DNA of 64,000 nucleotides from Rubellimicrobium arenae. GTDB taxonomy: Bacteria; Pseudomonadota; Alphaproteobacteria; Rhodobacterales; Rhodobacteraceae. The notes below the pieces were generated by a model. It made no database searches. It saw only the letters and a program-made list of their open reading frames with translations, and was not told the DNA's origin. Below are positions 17,627 to 30,709 of this stretch, piece after piece (position 1 is the stretch's first letter; each line of letters starts with the position of its first letter). The DNA is taken from assembly GCF_017916295.1 (NCBI RefSeq), contig NZ_JAFMSS010000001.1:186001-250000 (forward strand), read 5' to 3'. The position numbers were made by a program, and so were the translations under genes.

Positions 17627-18633
17627 CGTCGCAGATCAGTTTCACCATGCCGACCCACTCCTCCGGGCAGGCCCGTATCGAGATTGTTCGGCCAGCCGAC
17701 CTCGGGGCGCTTGAACCCGAATGGGACCGGCTTTGGCGCAGTTGCCCCGATGCCACGCCGTTCCAGTCCCCCGCCTGGCTGCTGCCTTGGGCGCGGCACT
17801 ACGCCCCGTCACGTTGCGGGGCAGTCGCGCTGCGGTCCGGCGACCAGCTTGTCGGCGTCGTCCCGGTGTTCTGCTGGCAAGGGGCGCTGCTCCTCGCTGG
17901 CACCGGGCCGAGCGATCGGGGCGATCTCCTGATCGCGCCCGGCTTCCGGTCCGAGGCAGGTCGGATCCTGGCAGCCCTGCCCGACGCCGCGCCGGAGCCG
18001 TTCGACCGCATCGACCTCCAGCAACTCGCTCCGGACGGACCATTCGCCAAAGCTCCGGCGCCTGCCAGCTGGAGCGAGGAGGACGAGGATGGCGACGCCT
18101 GCCTCGTGGCCCCTCTGCACGGAGAGCAGGGGCTGGGAGCGGCATCGGGTCGCCAGCGGTCCCACTGGCGTCATGCGCTTCGTCACTTGGATCGGCTTGG
18201 GGGAACCGTGGGACTTGCCCAGCCCGAGGAGGTCGACGCCCTCGTCGAGGACCTGCTTCGGCTCAATGGCCTCCGCTGGGGCGAGGCCGGCGTGCTGGCC
18301 GACCCTTTGCTGCGCTCGCTGCTGCGCGATGCCGGGCCTGCCCTGTCGCGTGCGGGTCTGCTGCGGCCTTATCAGGTCCGACTGGGGGGGGAGCGCATCG
18401 CGGTCCTGATGGTCATGGCCGGGCCTTGGGCCCACCACGGCTACAACGGAGGCTTCGATCCCGCCCATGCAAAGCTGAGCCCATCAGCCATCCTGGTCGG
18501 CGTGGCGATGGCGCAGGCCGCAAGGGAAGGCCTATCCCGTTTCGACTTCCTGCGCGGCCACGAAAGCTACAAGAGCGTCTGGGGAGCCATCCCCTCCCCC
18601 ATGCGCCGACGCGTCTTGCGGGGGCCCGCCTGA
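17623..18633 (+). CDS. CelD/BcsL-like GNAT acyltransferase
   Basis: A 336-residue protein with the double-GNAT architecture of the CelD/BcsL (Acetyltransf_6) family: FQSPAWLLPWARHYAP and VGVVPVF near the N terminus, then SHWRHALRHLDRLGG, and a C-terminal GNAT half with HHGYNGGFDPAHAKLSPSAI and FDFLRGHESYKSVWG. Members are linked to exopolysaccharide or cellulose modification, using acyl-CoA or aminoacyl donors; the exact substrate is unknown. The start at 17623 is supported by coupling to the leader ORF. It is convergent with the methyltransferase gene. Confidence 0.82.
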   Translation: MTSQISFTMPTHSSGQARIEIVRPADLGALEPEWDRLWRSCPDATPFQSPAWLLPWARHYAPSRCGAVALRSGDQLVGVVPVFCWQGALLLAGTGPSDRGDLLIAPGFRSEAGRILAALPDAAPEPFDRIDLQQLAPDGPFAKAPAPASWSEEDEDGDACLVAPLHGEQGLGAASGRQRSHWRHALRHLDRLGGTVGLAQPEEVDALVEDLLRLNGLRWGEAGVLADPLLRSLLRDAGPALSRAGLLRPYQVRLGGERIAVLMVMAGPWAHHGYNGGFDPAHAKLSPSAILVGVAMAQAAREGLSRFDFLRGHESYKSVWGAIPSPMRRRVLRGPA

Positions 18634-18679
18634 CCCTGCCCAACCGGATCGCGCAAGACTCCGGATGGCTGCTTTCATA

Positions 18680-19642
18680 TCAGATCTTCTGCAGCAGGAA
18701 CGTGGCGGCGTCCCATAGCGTGAAATCCTGCGTGCCCGAGCGTCCGACTGCGAAGCCGAACTGGCGGGCCAGTGCCGCCACCTCTGCAACGTCCTGACCG
18801 GGATCCCCACGATACGAGAAGTTCAGGATCGCCAGATGCCCCCCCGTGCGCAGGACCCGAGCCGCCTCGGCGACATGGCGTTCCGCCGTGCCCGAGCCCG
18901 CCTGGACGAGATACGGAAACACGTCCGCAGCCAGCACAAGGTCGATGCTCTCGTCCGGCACGCCGGCAAGGTCACGGCCTGACGAGACGCGAAGCACGGC
19001 GTTCGACAGCCCAATGCAACGCCGTTCCGCGTGACGGATCATGCCGCTGGAGATGTCGAGCCCGATGACCTCCGCAACCTGGGGGGCGAGGGTCGCCACG
19101 AACCGACCGATGCCACACCCGATCTCAAGGACATGCCGGTCCGAGGCCAGCAGGCCCCACTCGGCCAGCCGCTGCACGACGTCGTCTGTCGCAGCCCTCA
19201 GCAGATCGGGGTTGCCCAAGGCATAGAGCGCGATCCCGCCTTCGGGGGATGCCTCGGCCAGGCGATCGAAGGCGTCGGCCCAATGGGCAACCCCCTGATC
19301 CGGCGACGGGGCAGAGCCACCGTGTTCGACGCCGTCGAGCACCGCCTTGACCGTCGCGAAGGCTTGGGGGTTCTCCGACCAGAGGGCCAGCGCGTCCGCA
19401 AGCCGTTGCGCCTTCGCCGGTGAATTGTCGCGAACTGAGGCTTGGGCGGCCTTCAGCGCAGCCTCGACCTCGTCGCGTCCGCATGCGGCCATGCACAGGC
19501 GGAGAAGGGCGATGTTGGGCGGCACCCGGCCCGTCGCACAGTCCTCAAGCGCCAGGGCGAAGCGGTCCCCAGAGACAAGCGGATCTGGCCGCGTCTCCGT
19601 GGACAGGGCGCGTGCTGCCTCAAGATCATGATCCCCTGACAT
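18680..19642 (-). CDS. Class I SAM-dependent methyltransferase
   Basis: 320 residues. The C-terminal half is a Rossmann methyltransferase with motif I VLEIGCGIGRF (about residues 175-185), IGLDISSGMI, DLVLAADVFPYL and HLAILNFSYRG. The N-terminal 130 residues are mostly helical and unassigned, with repeated Ala/Leu-rich segments that may be a TPR-like region. The substrate is unknown. Start ATG at 19642 with AGG upstream; the longer open frame beyond it does not look coding. Its neighbour in convergent orientation is the CelD-like acyltransferase. Confidence 0.8.
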   Translation of the reverse strand: MSGDHDLEAARALSTETRPDPLVSGDRFALALEDCATGRVPPNIALLRLCMAACGRDEVEAALKAAQASVRDNSPAKAQRLADALALWSENPQAFATVKAVLDGVEHGGSAPSPDQGVAHWADAFDRLAEASPEGGIALYALGNPDLLRAATDDVVQRLAEWGLLASDRHVLEIGCGIGRFVATLAPQVAEVIGLDISSGMIRHAERRCIGLSNAVLRVSSGRDLAGVPDESIDLVLAADVFPYLVQAGSGTAERHVAEAARVLRTGGHLAILNFSYRGDPGQDVAEVAALARQFGFAVGRSGTQDFTLWDAATFLLQKI

Positions 19643-20081
19643 CCCGACCTGCCCCCTTTCCACGCCCCGCCGGCACCTCGCCGCGACCTTCCGTCGAGTT
19701 GAGACGGACGCACCTGGAGATGCGGTGCGAGCATCCACCGTCCAGCCTTTCCGGAGCACTCGGAGCGCGCGCCTACCGCATCGGCCGCGAACGCTGCGGC
19801 AGCTTGGAACATGTGCTTTCTTGGTGACAGTGATCGCGGCTCTGCACGACGCCGGGGGGAGGGTTCGTGATCGCGACCCACCAGGCGCCGCGCGGAAGCT
19901 CCGGAAACTGAACCAGAATGGCGCTTCGACGATCATCCGCGGAGAGGCAAGCCAAACGAGCAAGCGACCCGAAAAAGCGGCAGCACTATGGCATCTTTGC
20001 GTTGGCTCCCCCCCTGATTGTGGTAGGATTGTGACTACCACGTTTAGTGGAGGAAACAGTAGTTTTGGCGAGGAGCTCACT
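19643..20081. other. Intergenic region upstream of VPLPA-CTERM gene
   Basis: 439 bases between divergent genes, with no believable ORF. The last 60 bases before the next gene carry a hairpin or operator, TGGTAG (20021-20026) with CTACCA (20035-20040), on the way to a GAGGAG ribosome-binding site. Confidence 0.4.
20021..20040. promoter_or_regulatory. TGGTAG-N8-CTACCA dyad before VPLPA-CTERM gene
   Basis: A perfect 6-bp inverted repeat with an 8-base spacer, 42 bases before the start codon. Either a regulator-binding site or a 5'-UTR hairpin. Confidence 0.4.
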
Positions 20082-20612
20082 ATGCTGCAACAACTCAAGA
20101 CCCTCGGGCTCGCAGCCGCGCTGCTGGCTGTCCCGGTCATGGCATCGGCGACGACCGTCGTGACTCCGGGCGGGTCGTATGACCTCCTGTCCGACGACTT
20201 CTTCTTCGAGCAGGCCTTCGACCTGGGCGACGCCGGCGACACCTATGTCTTCTCCTTCGAGAACACGTCCGACCGACTGGCCGCGGTGGCCCTTCTGGGC
20301 GGCACGGTCCAGCAGCTTTCCGCAGCCTTCCAGGGCGGCGTTTCGATCACCTTCGGCTCGGCCGGCCCGTTCACCTTTGCCGAAGACGAGACCTCGGGCT
20401 TCGAGAACACCCTGCTCGTCGGCGCGGGGGAAACCGTGGACCTGACCCTGACCTTCGGGCAGGTGATCGACACCGGCGTCCGGCCCGGCGGCAAGACCGA
20501 CATCGACTTTGCGATCGAAGCCGCCGTGATCCCCGTGCCCGCGACGGGTCTCCTCCTGCTCACGGCGGTCGGCGGCCTGGCCGCGCTGCGCCGCCGCCGC
20601 GCCGCCGCCTGA
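20082..20612 (+). CDS. Secreted VPLPA-CTERM-type sorting protein
   Basis: A 176-residue extracytoplasmic protein: signal peptide with ASA cleavage (about residues 1-22), a beta-rich body with many Phe/Thr/Asp residues, and a C-terminal tail VIPVPATG, a hydrophobic helix (LLLLTAVGGLAAL) and RRRRAAA. This tail is the PEP-CTERM-like VPLPA sorting signal of Rhodobacteraceae, processed by an exosortase at the inner membrane. The body has no recognised domain. ATG at 20082 follows GAGGAG by six bases. The exosortase itself is not in the window. Confidence 0.85.
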   Translation: MLQQLKTLGLAAALLAVPVMASATTVVTPGGSYDLLSDDFFFEQAFDLGDAGDTYVFSFENTSDRLAAVALLGGTVQQLSAAFQGGVSITFGSAGPFTFAEDETSGFENTLLVGAGETVDLTLTFGQVIDTGVRPGGKTDIDFAIEAAVIPVPATGLLLLTAVGGLAALRRRRAAA

Positions 20613-20636
20613 TCCTTCGCCCATAACCGGCCGTCC

Positions 20637-20661
20637 GGAGCCGTCCCGCCGGGGCGGCTCC
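20637..20661 (+). terminator. Hairpin downstream of VPLPA-CTERM gene
   Basis: GGAGCCG (20637-20643) pairs perfectly with CGGCTCC (20655-20661), with a GC-rich loop, 25 bases past the stop codon. Only a weak T-content tail (TGTCATGTCT) follows. Confidence 0.6.
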
Positions 20662-20888
20662 TGTCATGTCTGCAGACCGGGAGGTCTTCCGGCTTCCGTT
20701 CAGCCCAGACCCCGGCTCTGCCCCGACGGTGGTGGACCGTGGCGGACCAGCCTCGCGCCCTGTTGCAGGGGGATCACGCCCGGCGCTTCCGATCCGGTCG
20801 CCGCTTCAACCTGATGGATGGCGCTATTTCCATCGCCCCGCGCTGCTCCATGTCTCCTCGGCGATGCGGCCAGCGGAAAGGATGACCC

Positions 20889-21896
20889 ATGAAGGCGCTC
20901 AGGCTCCTGGGACCGGGCGGGCTCGATGACCTCACCGTCGTCGACATGGATGACCCCGGAGATCCTGGCCTGGGCGAGATCCGCGTCCGCATCCGTGCCA
21001 GTTCCCTGAACTTTCACGACCTTGGCGTCGTGTCGGGGCGCATGCCGGTCGAGATCGGGCGGATTCCGATGTCGGACGGCGCTGGCATCATCGAGGCCGT
21101 CGGCCCGGGCGTCACCGAGTTCGCGGTCGGGGATGCGGTCGTGTCCTGCTTCTTCCCGGACTGGCAGGACGGGCCTCCGAGGACGGACAACTTCGCTCGG
21201 ACCCCGGGGGACGGGCTCGACGGCTATGCGCGCGAGACCGTGGTCACGCCCGCGACGTGGTTCACGCGGGCGCCCTTGGGCTATTCCCACGCCGAGGCCG
21301 CGACGCTGACCACCGCCGGCCTGACCGCCTGGAGGGCACTGGTGGTCGATGGCGGTCTCAAGGCGGGGGACGTCGTTCTTGCCTTGGGCACGGGCGGCGT
21401 GTCGATCTTCGCGCTCCAGATCGGCAAGGCGATGGGCGCACAGGTCATCGTCACGTCCTCTTCGGACGAGAAGCTGGACCGCGCCAGGTCTCTGGGGGCG
21501 GACCACGTGATCAATTACCGCACCACGGAGCGATGGGCCGATCGGGTGCTGGAACTGACCGGCGGCCAGGGGGCCGATCATGTCATCGAGGTCGGCGGTC
21601 CCGGCACCCTGCCCCAGTCGATCGAGGCCTGCCGCATCGGTGGGCATATCGCGCTGATCGGCGTCCTGACCGGCATCGGTGGCGATGTGCCGACCGCGAC
21701 CCTGATGCGACGCCACCAACGGCTCCAGGGCCTAATCGTGGGCAGCCGACGCCATCAGCAGGAGTTCGTCCGTGCGCTCGATGGTCTCCTCCTGCGGCCG
21801 GTCATCGACCGGACCTTCTCCCTGGACCGGACCGCCGACGCCTTCCGCTACGAGATGTCGGGGCAGCATTTCGGCAAGATCTGCCTTGAGGTTTGA
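20889..21896 (+). CDS. Zinc-independent MDR alcohol dehydrogenase/quinone reductase-like
   Basis: A 335-residue medium-chain dehydrogenase. The N-terminal GroES-like domain has SLNFHDLGVVSGRMP and MSDGAGIIEAVGPGV but lacks the zinc-ligand Cys/His pattern. The Rossmann domain has LALGTGGVSIFALQIGKAMGAQVIVTSSS near residues 164-192 and VIEVGGPGTL, giving NAD(P) binding. Such enzymes reduce quinones, enones or aldehydes; the substrate is unknown. The stop at 21896 is followed by 222 bases without an obvious gene before the hybrid kinase. Confidence 0.88.
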   Translation: MKALRLLGPGGLDDLTVVDMDDPGDPGLGEIRVRIRASSLNFHDLGVVSGRMPVEIGRIPMSDGAGIIEAVGPGVTEFAVGDAVVSCFFPDWQDGPPRTDNFARTPGDGLDGYARETVVTPATWFTRAPLGYSHAEAATLTTAGLTAWRALVVDGGLKAGDVVLALGTGGVSIFALQIGKAMGAQVIVTSSSDEKLDRARSLGADHVINYRTTERWADRVLELTGGQGADHVIEVGGPGTLPQSIEACRIGGHIALIGVLTGIGGDVPTATLMRRHQRLQGLIVGSRRHQQEFVRALDGLLLRPVIDRTFSLDRTADAFRYEMSGQHFGKICLEV

Positions 21897-22118
21897 ACGG
21901 TCGTGGCACAGGCCGAACACTCCCCCCCAGACGGCACCGAGGCGGGCCGGTCGAAGCCTGCCCCTTCGTATCGGGGTGGATCTCGTCTGAGCAGGAACCA
22001 GGCGCCGGTCCGGGACCTTGCGTCACTGAGTTCGGCACGAGTGGACGACGATGATATCCGGCGATAATGCACCGCCCGCCCGCAGCTTCGGCCGGGTCTG
22101 GATGGCAAGCCTCGTAAA

Positions 22119-25124
<3,006 letters not shown>

Positions 25125-25131
25125 CCGCGCC

Positions 25132-25162
25132 GGGCCGGGGGTGGCGACCTGCCCCCCGGCCC
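25132..25162. terminator. GC-rich stem-loop between hybrid kinase and hyuB1
   Basis: GGGCCGGGGG (25132-25141) pairs perfectly with CCCCCGGCCC (25153-25162), an 11-base loop between two convergent genes. It can terminate both, though no U-run follows. Confidence 0.6.
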
Positions 25163-25213
25163 CGCGATCCGCCCGCCCTGCGACGCGACGAAGATGCGAT
25201 CGGCGGCCCGGCT

Positions 25214-26932
25214 CTAGTCGAAGGCCTGCGGATGGTGGCGACGTGCGAACTCTTCCGAGATGTAGCCGTTGGCCAGGTCCCTGCGGACCGCCTCGGGGGA
25301 ACGTCCCCCAGGATCGCCAAAGCCGCCACCCCCGCCGGTCGAGAGCCGCAGGACGTCGCCCTTCCGCACGGCGATCCGGGTGTGCTTGGGCCGGGACTCG
25401 ACGGTCCCGTCCTGCCGCAGGATCAGCGCGTCGTTGGCCCGGGCGCTTTGCCCGCCCTCCAGGCCCCAGGGCGGGTTCTTGGTCCGCTCCACGGAGGTGG
25501 TGACATAGGTGTCCTCCAGCATCCGGAAGTCGAAGTCGATGCCCAGGCCGCCGCGCCATTCGCCCGGCCCGCAGCTGTCCTGCGCCAGCTCCATCCGCTC
25601 GACGAGCCAGGGATTGCGGCTTTCCCAGACCTCGACAGGCGAGAAGCGCGTCGCGCTTTCCGAGATATGGAGCATGGTGCCCCCGTCGCCCCCGCGCCAG
25701 GCGCCCTGCCCGGTCGGGTGCGGCGCGCCGTCGGCCCAGGGCTCGCCCGTCGCCTCGCGGGTGCCCCAGTGGACCAGCGAGCAGATGCAGCCGCCCGACA
25801 TCGCGGGCACGAGGTCCGGCGCCGCCGTGCTGATCGCCTGGTAGATGACCTCGATGGCCTGGAGCGCGGGCCAGCCGTAAAGGAAGCAAGGCGCCGGCGG
25901 CAGGGGATGGAACATGGTCCCGGGTCGCGTCACGACCTCGACGGCGCGGAAGTGCCCTTCGTTCGGGGCCTCGCCCATGCCGGCCAGCATGGAGATGGCC
26001 ACCCGGCTCGTGGAGATGGTCGAAGGCACGGGGCAGTTGATCGGGCCGGCCTGCTGTCCCGGCACGCCCGAGAAGTCGAGGCGCACGCCATCGCCCCGCA
26101 CCTCGACGGCCACCTGGAAGGGCACCTCGCCGGGCTCGACCCCGTTGCCGTCCATGACGCCATGTCCGATGTAGCGGCCGTCGGGGATGCGGCGGAAGTA
26201 GTCCCGCACGACCCTCTCACCGTGGTCGAACATTTCCTCCACCGCCCGGCCGAACACCTCGGGTCCGAACCTCTCGACCACCTCCAGCAGGGCGCGGACG
26301 CCGGTCCGAACGCCCACGATCTCGGCGTTGAGGTCGCCGGCGATCATCTTGGGCACACGCGAGTTGGCGAGGATGATGCGGTAGATCTCGTCGTTCAGCT
26401 CGCCCCGGCTCACGATCTTGACGCCAGGGTAGATCGTGCCTTCCTGGAATACGTCGATGGTATCGGTGCAGTAGGGGTCCTTGCCGGCGATATCGAGCCA
26501 GTGCCCCTTGATCGCCGCATAGCCGACCAGCTGGCCGTCGTGGAACGCCGGCATCACCACGGCGAGGTCCTGCGGGTGCGACCCGGTCCCGTAGGGCCAG
26601 TTGTAGATGATGATGTCGCCCTCGTTGAGCCTGGCCTCCCCTCCGATGCCCTTTACGGCCTCGATCACGCAGAAGTTCAGCGTCCCCATGAACATCGGCA
26701 GCGACGGCGCCTGCGCGAGCAGCCGAACATCCCGGTCATAGAGCGCCACCGCGAAGTCCAGCACCTCGTAGATGACCGGAGAAAAGGCCGTGCGGACCAG
26801 CGCCCGCTTCATCTGGTTCGCCGCCGAGTTCAGGGCATGGCGGACGACCTCGGTGGTGATCGGGTCCACGGCGTCCGTGGCCTTGGTGCGCGAGATGCCC
26901 GCGCGGTGGAGCACGGTGTCCTGCATGGTCAT
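25214..26932 (-). CDS. hyuB: Hydantoinase/oxoprolinase B subunit, copy 1
   Basis: A 572-residue HyuB-family protein, the partner of HyuA in ATP-dependent hydrolysis or carboxylation of cyclic amides and ketones. Family marks include DPITTEVVRHALNSAANQM, LVRTAFSPVIYEVLDFAVA, the DIIIYNWPYGTGSHPQDLAV segment, GEPWADGAPHP, GGGGGFGDP near the C terminus and the final ISEEFARRHH. It is the last gene of the operon, three bases after hyuA1. Copy 2 lies at 36.5-38.1 kb. The ATG at 26932 is used; an internal ATG at 26926 is equally possible. Confidence 0.93.
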   Translation of the reverse strand: MTMQDTVLHRAGISRTKATDAVDPITTEVVRHALNSAANQMKRALVRTAFSPVIYEVLDFAVALYDRDVRLLAQAPSLPMFMGTLNFCVIEAVKGIGGEARLNEGDIIIYNWPYGTGSHPQDLAVVMPAFHDGQLVGYAAIKGHWLDIAGKDPYCTDTIDVFQEGTIYPGVKIVSRGELNDEIYRIILANSRVPKMIAGDLNAEIVGVRTGVRALLEVVERFGPEVFGRAVEEMFDHGERVVRDYFRRIPDGRYIGHGVMDGNGVEPGEVPFQVAVEVRGDGVRLDFSGVPGQQAGPINCPVPSTISTSRVAISMLAGMGEAPNEGHFRAVEVVTRPGTMFHPLPPAPCFLYGWPALQAIEVIYQAISTAAPDLVPAMSGGCICSLVHWGTREATGEPWADGAPHPTGQGAWRGGDGGTMLHISESATRFSPVEVWESRNPWLVERMELAQDSCGPGEWRGGLGIDFDFRMLEDTYVTTSVERTKNPPWGLEGGQSARANDALILRQDGTVESRPKHTRIAVRKGDVLRLSTGGGGGFGDPGGRSPEAVRRDLANGYISEEFARRHHPQAFD

Positions 26933-26935
26933 GGC

Positions 26936-28957
26936 CTAGCCTTTCACCTTTTCGAGGAGGAGTTCGCCATGCGCGCCAGGGGCAACCCGCCAGCCCGCAT
27001 CGACATAAAGCGTGGACGTGGCCTCCGTGACGATGGCGGGACCATCCACGGGTCGCGCGATCGACGTCCGGGGCAGAACGAGGAACGGCATCCGCCGCCC
27101 ATGGGCAAAGGAGTGCGCCTCGACGGAGCGGGCCGCGGCATCGCTGGCCTTAGATGCGGAAACCTTCATCTCGCGCGGGGGGAGGTGGACCGTGTAGGTC
27201 GCGCGCACGGCCACGATCTCGACCGCCGCATCGAGGACGCCGCCGAAGGTCTTGCGGTACTCTTCGGCAAAGGACGCGCGGAGAGTCTCTGGCGCCGCCT
27301 CGATCCGCAGCCCGTCCAGCGGCACGTCCAGCGTGAGCGAATGCTCCTGCCCGCGGTAGCGCAGATCCAGGCGCGCGCTGGCCACCGTCGCGTCGGGCCG
27401 GGCGCTGCGCTGGCCCAGCGTCCCGAAGAGCTCGCCCAGCAGCCCGTTCGCGGACGCGAGCCCTGCCTCGTCCAGGACAGTGACCAGGGTCCGGGCCGCC
27501 GACTGCACCATGTCCGCGCCCAGAAGACCCCAGGCTGAGAAGTTGCCAGCGTAAGGCGGCACGATGATCCGCCGCATTCCCAGCTCCTCGGCCAGGAGCA
27601 CGGCCATCAGGGGGCCGGCGCCACCGAAGGGCAGGAGCACCATGGACCTCGGGTCGAGCCCCTGCTCCACCGTGACCTCCCGCATGGCCCCGGCCATGGC
27701 GGCAGTGGCGATGCGAAGGACGCCGGTCGCCACGGTTTCCACATCCTGACCAAGCCGCTGGGCCACGCGTCCCAGCGCGCCTTCGGCTGCGGCCAGGTCC
27801 AGCGTGATGCCCGACGCGAGCTCGCCCGGTCCCAGCATGCCGAGATGGGCGGCGGCGTCGGTCAGCGCGGGCTCGGTCCCCCCCTTGCCGTAGGCGGCGG
27901 GGCCAGGAACCGCTCCGGCGCTCTGCGGTCCCACGCGCATCAGGCCGCCCCGATCCACGTGGGCGAGCGATCCGCCCCCTGCCCCGATGGACCGGACATC
28001 CACCCAGGGCGTCTGGACCGGCATCCCGTCGATGGAGCCTTCGTAGAGCACCTGCGGCTCGCCGTTGAGCACGAGCGCCGTGTCGAAGCTCGTGCCGCCC
28101 ACGTCGGCTGTGATCAGCGCGTCGATGCCCAGGACCTTGGCGAACTCGGACGCGCCATGCGCGCCGCCGACGGGCCCGGACATGATGGTCTCGAACGGGC
28201 GGTCCTCGGCTTCGGCGAAGGTCATGGACCCCGAGCCCGAGCGGGTGATGAGCGTCGTGCCGCCGAAGCCCAGCTCGCGCAGGCGGGCGTCGAGCCGCTG
28301 GAGATAGTTGGACATGCGGCCGCGCACGAAGGCATCGATCACCGTGGTCGAGGTGCGCTCGTATTCCCGGAACTCGCCCGAGATGCGGTGCGACAGCGAA
28401 ATGCCGCCCTCGAATCCCGCCTCGCGGAGCAAAGCCTCGAGCCGAAGCTCGTGAACCGGGTTGGCGTAGGCGTTCATCAGGCAGACCGCGACCGAATCCA
28501 CCTCGGTCGCAAGGAGCTGGGCGATCGCGGCGCGCGCCGCGGCCTCGTCCAGCGGACGGTGCACCTCCCCGGTGGCCATGACGCGTTCGGGCACGCCCAG
28601 GCGGCGGAAGCGGGGCACCAGCGGCTCGGGCTGGCGCCAGAACAGGTTGTACATCTCGGCCCGGTCGCCGCGCCGGATCTCGAGCACGTCGCGGAAGCCC
28701 TCGGTGGCCAGGAGGCCGACGGTCGCGCCCCGCCGCTCGAGGAGGGCGTTCAGCCCCACCGTCGTGCCGTGCAGGAAGAACGCGGCCCGCTCCACGACGT
28801 GGCGCGGAACATGGTCGCGCACGGCATGGACGACACCCTCTTCGGGCGCATGGGGGACTGTGGGGACTTTAGCCTCGACGGTCTCCCCGGTCTCGTCGTC
28901 ATAATAGACGAGATCGGTGAAGGTGCCGCCGATGTCGACGCCAATGCGTGTGGCCAC
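26936..28957 (-). CDS. hyuA: Hydantoinase/oxoprolinase A subunit, copy 1
   Basis: A 673-residue HyuA-family ATPase of the actin/Hsp70 (ASKHA) fold. The phosphate loop GVDIGGTFTDLVYYD is at residues 5-19, and the second nucleotide segment ADVGGTSFDTALV and GGGSLAHVD follow; late in the protein LLPFGGAGPLMAVLLAEELGM is conserved. With HyuB it would open a hydantoin or oxoproline-like ring using ATP. I begin at the GTG at 28957 because AAAGGA stands six bases upstream and the family N terminus follows immediately. The frame is open beyond it. Confidence 0.93.
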   Translation of the reverse strand: MATRIGVDIGGTFTDLVYYDDETGETVEAKVPTVPHAPEEGVVHAVRDHVPRHVVERAAFFLHGTTVGLNALLERRGATVGLLATEGFRDVLEIRRGDRAEMYNLFWRQPEPLVPRFRRLGVPERVMATGEVHRPLDEAAARAAIAQLLATEVDSVAVCLMNAYANPVHELRLEALLREAGFEGGISLSHRISGEFREYERTSTTVIDAFVRGRMSNYLQRLDARLRELGFGGTTLITRSGSGSMTFAEAEDRPFETIMSGPVGGAHGASEFAKVLGIDALITADVGGTSFDTALVLNGEPQVLYEGSIDGMPVQTPWVDVRSIGAGGGSLAHVDRGGLMRVGPQSAGAVPGPAAYGKGGTEPALTDAAAHLGMLGPGELASGITLDLAAAEGALGRVAQRLGQDVETVATGVLRIATAAMAGAMREVTVEQGLDPRSMVLLPFGGAGPLMAVLLAEELGMRRIIVPPYAGNFSAWGLLGADMVQSAARTLVTVLDEAGLASANGLLGELFGTLGQRSARPDATVASARLDLRYRGQEHSLTLDVPLDGLRIEAAPETLRASFAEEYRKTFGGVLDAAVEIVAVRATYTVHLPPREMKVSASKASDAAARSVEAHSFAHGRRMPFLVLPRTSIARPVDGPAIVTEATSTLYVDAGWRVAPGAHGELLLEKVKG

Positions 28958-28991
28958 GGTGGTCCTTTCTGATGGGTCGTGATGGATGCGG

Positions 28992-29812
<821 letters not shown>

Positions 29813-29816
<4 letters not shown>

Positions 29817-30706
29817 GCCGTCACCTCGCCGGGTTCGCCGCAACCTTCGTGGACCACCAGAGGGTCGCGAAAGGCCGGGCTGGTTTCGGGCAGGTCGGGA
29901 AGGCCCGCCGCCACGAGCTTGGGCGCGGCCTGCATCAGCGCGCGCGTGTAGGGATGCCGGGGCTCGGCAAAGATCTGGGCAGTCCGCCCATGCTCCACGA
30001 TGTGGCCGCGGTAGATGACGTAAACGCGGTCCGCGAACTCGCGGACGACCGACAGGTTGTGCGAGATGAAGAGCACCGCGGTCCCGTGCCGCTCGGTCAT
30101 CTCGTCCATGAGCCGCAGCGTCTGCGCCTGGACCGTCACGTCGAGAGCGGTTCCCGGCTCGTCCGCCAGCAGCAGCGCCGGCTCGTTCGCCAGCGCCATG
30201 GCGATCATCACCCGCTGGTTCATGCCGCCCGACAACTGGAAGGGATAGCTGTCCAGGCAGCGTTCCGGGTCGGGGATGTGAACCTCGGCCAGCGCTTTCG
30301 CCGCGCGCTCCCGCGCGGCCTGCCGCGTGAGCCTCTGCCCTCCGGCACGCAGGACCTCCTCGAACACCTCGCCGATCCGGAAGACGGGATTGAGCGCTGA
30401 GGTGGGGTCCTGGAAGATCATCGACACGAGCCGGCCCCGCGCGGCCGCGATGCGGGCGGGTTCGCGCGTGGCCTCGATCCCGGCGACCTCGACGGCGCCG
30501 GAGACGATCGTTCCCTTCTCCTGCTGGAGCCGCCCGAGCGCGAGCCGCGCGGTCACCGACTTGCCCGACCCGCTCTCGCCCACCAGGGCGACCTTCTCGC
30601 CGCGGCGGACATGGAGCGAGATGCCGTGCAGCACCTCCGCGATGTGGCGACCGCGGCGGAACCCAAGCCGGAGGTCCGCGATCCTGAGCACGATATCGTC
30701 CGGCAT
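29813..30706 (-). CDS. Dipeptide/oligopeptide-type ABC transporter ATPase (DppD-like)
   Basis: A 297-residue ATPase with Walker A GESGSGKSVTA, Q-loop MIFQDPTSALNPVFRIG, signature LSGGMNQRVMIAMAL and Walker B LLLADEPGTALD, followed by FISHNLSVV. The C-terminal AEPRHPYTRALMQAAP with Cys residues after it is the oligopeptide/dipeptide ATP-binding C-terminal extension. It starts three bases after the DppC-like permease gene. Confidence 0.93.
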
Positions 30707-30709
30707 CCG

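Noticed and set aside
18644..18664. Terminator between the GNAT and methyltransferase genes
   Set aside because: Only a 5-bp CCGGA/TCCGG stem with no T-run; too weak to list.
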